A stretch of 64,000 nt of DNA from Saprospiraceae bacterium (GTDB lineage Bacteria; Bacteroidota; Bacteroidia; Chitinophagales; Saprospiraceae): positions 1 through 64,000 of the forward strand of contig JAIPBL010000017.1 in NCBI GenBank assembly GCA_021739645.1. The letters run 5' to 3'. The notes under the pieces are model-generated. The model was not told where the DNA came from. It worked only from the letters and a program-made list of their open reading frames with translations, and searched no databases. Below are positions 62,163 through 64,000 of the stretch, one piece after another. Position 1 is the first letter of the stretch; the number at the start of each line of letters is the position of its first letter. The translations under genes and the position numbers were made by a program.

Positions 62163-63029
62163 ATGGTTGACTACAATCCGAAATCCTGGTGGAAGCTCAT
62201 TTTCGTTTTTCACCGCAGCGATACATTCCGTCAATTGCTTCCGGCCATGCTGGGGGTTGCTGCTTACACCATTTTGGTGGCTTATCTGGAAGTGGAAGTG
62301 CTGAAGGTCTCATTCAAAAACTCCACGCTGGTGCACTCGCTGGTGGGTTTTGTGCTGTCCTTGCTGCTCGTTTTTCGAACGAATACCGCCTACGACCGCT
62401 GGTGGGAAGGTCGGAAGATTTGGGGCGCTGTCGTCAACAATTCGAGGAACCTGGCGCTGAAACTGAGTGCCCTCGTGGAGGATGAAACTACCCGTCAGCG
62501 TTTTCGGGCACTGATTTCCAACCAGGTGATGGCCATGAAGTGGCACCTACGGAAAGATTTCAACCCCGATGACTTTGAAGAAACCGACCGCTATGCCGTC
62601 GCCGGGTTTCAAGCAAAAGCCCACTTGCCCAATGCCGTCATGCAGGCCCTGTACCTAGAAGTGAACGAACTCTACAACACGAAGCAAATATCCGGGGAGC
62701 AACTGCTGTACATCAACGCTGAGTTGCAGTCTTTCACCAACAACATTGGCGCTTGCGAACGCATCCAAAACACCCCGATTCCTTACGCTTACAGCCTTTT
62801 CCTCAAAAAAATTATTTTCCTCTATATTTTCACAATGCCCATTGGATTTGTGAACGAATTCGGGTATTGGGCAGCACTGATTATCCCTTTGGTTTTTTAC
62901 ACTTTCGCTGGTTTAGAGATCATCGCCGAGGAAATAGAAGACCCGTTCGGTCAGGATGCCAACGACCTGCCATTGAACCGCATCAGCAACAACATCAGAG
63001 CAAACTTGAAGGAGATTTTTGAGCAATAA
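62163..63029 (+). CDS. Bestrophin-like chloride channel
   Basis: A 288-residue inner-membrane protein of the bacterial bestrophin family (UPF0187). Helices and signatures include LVGFVLSLLLVFRTNTAYDRWWEGRKIWGAVVNNSRNLA, where the R-x-N-x-A-Y-x-R-W-x-E motif is diagnostic, and later FGYWAALIIPLVFYTFAGLEIIAEEIEDPFGQDANDLPLN. That last stretch is the conserved acidic DPFG region. Family members are pentameric anion or cation channels. It stands alone downstream of the mutS repeat. Confidence 0.9.
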   Translation: MVDYNPKSWWKLIFVFHRSDTFRQLLPAMLGVAAYTILVAYLEVEVLKVSFKNSTLVHSLVGFVLSLLLVFRTNTAYDRWWEGRKIWGAVVNNSRNLALKLSALVEDETTRQRFRALISNQVMAMKWHLRKDFNPDDFEETDRYAVAGFQAKAHLPNAVMQALYLEVNELYNTKQISGEQLLYINAELQSFTNNIGACERIQNTPIPYAYSLFLKKIIFLYIFTMPIGFVNEFGYWAALIIPLVFYTFAGLEIIAEEIEDPFGQDANDLPLNRISNNIRANLKEIFEQ

Positions 63030-63040
63030 GGCCACACAGC

Positions 63041-63331
63041 CTACCGATAGCTCATCCTGTCACGGATAGTACCGTCCGCCCGATGAATGATGACATCGGC
63101 ACCGTAGTTTTTGGCAATATCCTTTGCACGGTCAATGGCTTCATCTTGGTAGTCATAAACGGCAGTATATCGCTCGTTTCCTTCGCCCTTTACCGCCCAT
63201 CCCTCCGGGTGTGGCACCACATGCTGGTTGTTGGTCGGCGGGCTGGTCCGAACGCCACTGTTCTTCAGCAGAATTTTCAGGATTTTCCTAAGAAGATTGG
63301 ACCAAAAACTGGAAGATTGGATATCTGACAT
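63041..63331 (-). CDS. DUF2188 protein
   Basis: From ATG 63331 (MSDIQSSSFWSNLLRKILK) the product has 96 residues. The C-terminal ~60 residues carry the DUF2188 pattern HVVPHPEGWAVKGEGNERYTAVYDYQDEAIDRAKDIAKNYGADVIIHRADGTIRDRMSYR. The ~35-residue N-terminal extension is basic and amphipathic. Function is unknown; the family is common in bacteria and small. It converges on the bestrophin gene with an 11-base gap. Confidence 0.85.
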   Translation of the reverse strand: MSDIQSSSFWSNLLRKILKILLKNSGVRTSPPTNNQHVVPHPEGWAVKGEGNERYTAVYDYQDEAIDRAKDIAKNYGADVIIHRADGTIRDRMSYR

Positions 63332-63470
63332 GCCAAACAAATTTTTAGATTTTATTGTCTGAAGGATGGTTTTGGGATACGGGAGGTTTTCAATTTCAGT
63401 TTTAAAAATGAAACTAAGTCGGGGGATTTCAATGATAAACGGGCGCTGTTAATGGAGGGTTCATTACTAC

Positions 63471-64000
63471 TTACCGCCTATCCCAGACCGTCACCACCTT
63501 GTCTTTTTTCTGGCTCACGAACACATAAAAAAGCGTCTCAAATTCCTTTGCTGCAGCAAGGGAGGTAATGGGTAGCGCAGGCAGGCTCTCCTCCCAAAGC
63601 TCATCCACATCGGACAGGTCTTCCACGGTGTAATACAGGGTGTTCAAGAAAAAATCCAGGCCATCGCCATCTGGGGCGAGACGGTTGAAGAGCGATTTTG
63701 AGCCATAGCCAAGGAAAGCGCAATAGTCGCTGCCAGCACAGGGCCAGTACCAATTTTGGTGGGTAAAAATCGGCGGTGTGGTTCGCTCTAAATCATCGGT
63801 GATTTCTCCCGCTTTTTTAGACACAGCTTTGACAGACTTGTCTGGCTTTCGCTCTTGCAACTGCCGCTGAAGTTCTTCAATATCACCCTCACCTGCGTAG
63901 GTGTCCACATCTCGTAGCTTACCAGCAAGCAAGCACTCCTCACAAATGGCGGTTATAGGTTCGCTTCCCTGAAAGGCTTTGCCATCAAAGCAATGTTTTT
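63471..64000 (-). CDS. CbrC-like (UPF0167) protein, partial
   Basis: The frame runs off the right edge, so the true N-terminus is outside; the track's start at 63932 is internal. Upstream codons read HCFDGKAFQGSEPITAICEECLLAGKL. The CEECL...AG stretch resembles the CPWCIADGSAA motif of the CbrC/UPF0167 family. RTTPPIFTHQNWYWPCAGSDYCAFLGY matches the family's RTPGY...WQ..W..HC.d.CaFlG block. E. coli CbrC affects colicin E2 tolerance; the biochemical role is unclear. The C-terminal ~90 residues do not match the short family and look lineage-specific. Confidence 0.5.
   Translation of the reverse strand, partial: KHCFDGKAFQGSEPITAICEECLLAGKLRDVDTYAGEGDIEELQRQLQERKPDKSVKAVSKKAGEITDDLERTTPPIFTHQNWYWPCAGSDYCAFLGYGSKSLFNRLAPDGDGLDFFLNTLYYTVEDLSDVDELWEESLPALPITSLAAAKEFETLFYVFVSQKKDKVVTVWDRR

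Noticed and set aside
1-64000. tRNA, rRNA, CRISPR or insertion sequence
   Set aside because: I looked for TPsiC-type motifs, regular spaced repeats and transposase patterns on both strands and found none that hold up.

Overview
The window reads as a chromosomal segment of a Bacteroidota bacterium, most like the Saprospiria, with mid-range GC. The pointers are a secreted protein with a type IX secretion C-terminal sorting domain, an E1 alpha-beta fusion typical of the phylum, families common there (2TM domain, DUF1573, DUF6580, CotH, FtsX-type exporters), gene starts without convincing Shine-Dalgarno sites, and many upstream boxes of the Bacteroidota -7 form TAnnTTTG. I see no rRNA, tRNA, CRISPR array or insertion sequence. 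The genus cannot be fixed from this window.

Layout. 0.4-4.4 kb: metG and lnt. 4.6-11.1 kb: a leftward sulfur-oxidation cluster (Fe-S/membrane subunit fusion, sulfide:quinone oxidoreductase, a small methyltransferase, molybdopterin subunit), punctuated by palindromic repeats and preceded by a Crp/Fnr-type palindrome. 11.3-18.3 kb: queA, an RlmI-like methyltransferase, a nucleoside permease, a VWA lipoprotein, a CPBP protease, a DUF1573 protein and a truncated GntR gene. 18.4-24.3 kb: purL, a CotH lipoprotein and a decayed mannonate dehydratase. 24.6-36.4 kb: E1 fusion, acyltransferase-like protein, tyrS, a LolC/E-like permease, a YkuK-like protein, an AP2/HNH protein, accD and gyrA. 36.6-41.9 kb: a TPR protein, then a peptidase-containing ABC exporter with its HlyD-type adaptor. 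41.9-49 kb: an ABC-2 transporter, penicillin acylase and small membrane proteins. 49.3-56.5 kb: an S9 peptidase and a five-gene envelope operon (LolA-like protein, two FtsX-like permeases, ATPase, outer-membrane barrel). 56.7-64 kb: tandem-GNAT protein, T9SS cargo, mutS, a lipoprotein gene bracketed by a duplicated mutS end, a bestrophin-like channel, a DUF2188 protein and a partial CbrC-like gene.

How genes work together. SQR would take electrons from sulfide, and the SoeABC-like molybdoenzyme would oxidise sulfite; both would feed the quinone pool. This would let a presumably heterotrophic bacterium gain energy from, or detoxify, reduced sulfur. The 51.3-56.5 kb operon has every layer of a trans-envelope lipid or lipoprotein export route. 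The exporter and HlyD pair is suited to moving Gly-Gly-type leader peptides, but no precursor gene is visible.

The most unusual feature is a family of short palindromes arranged as inverted doublets (REPIN-like). Around the sulfur cluster they supply the TAA stop codon of four different genes. Palindromic or low-complexity inserts of other types sit in frame inside metG, lnt, purL and mutS. No transposase that could move them lies in the window.
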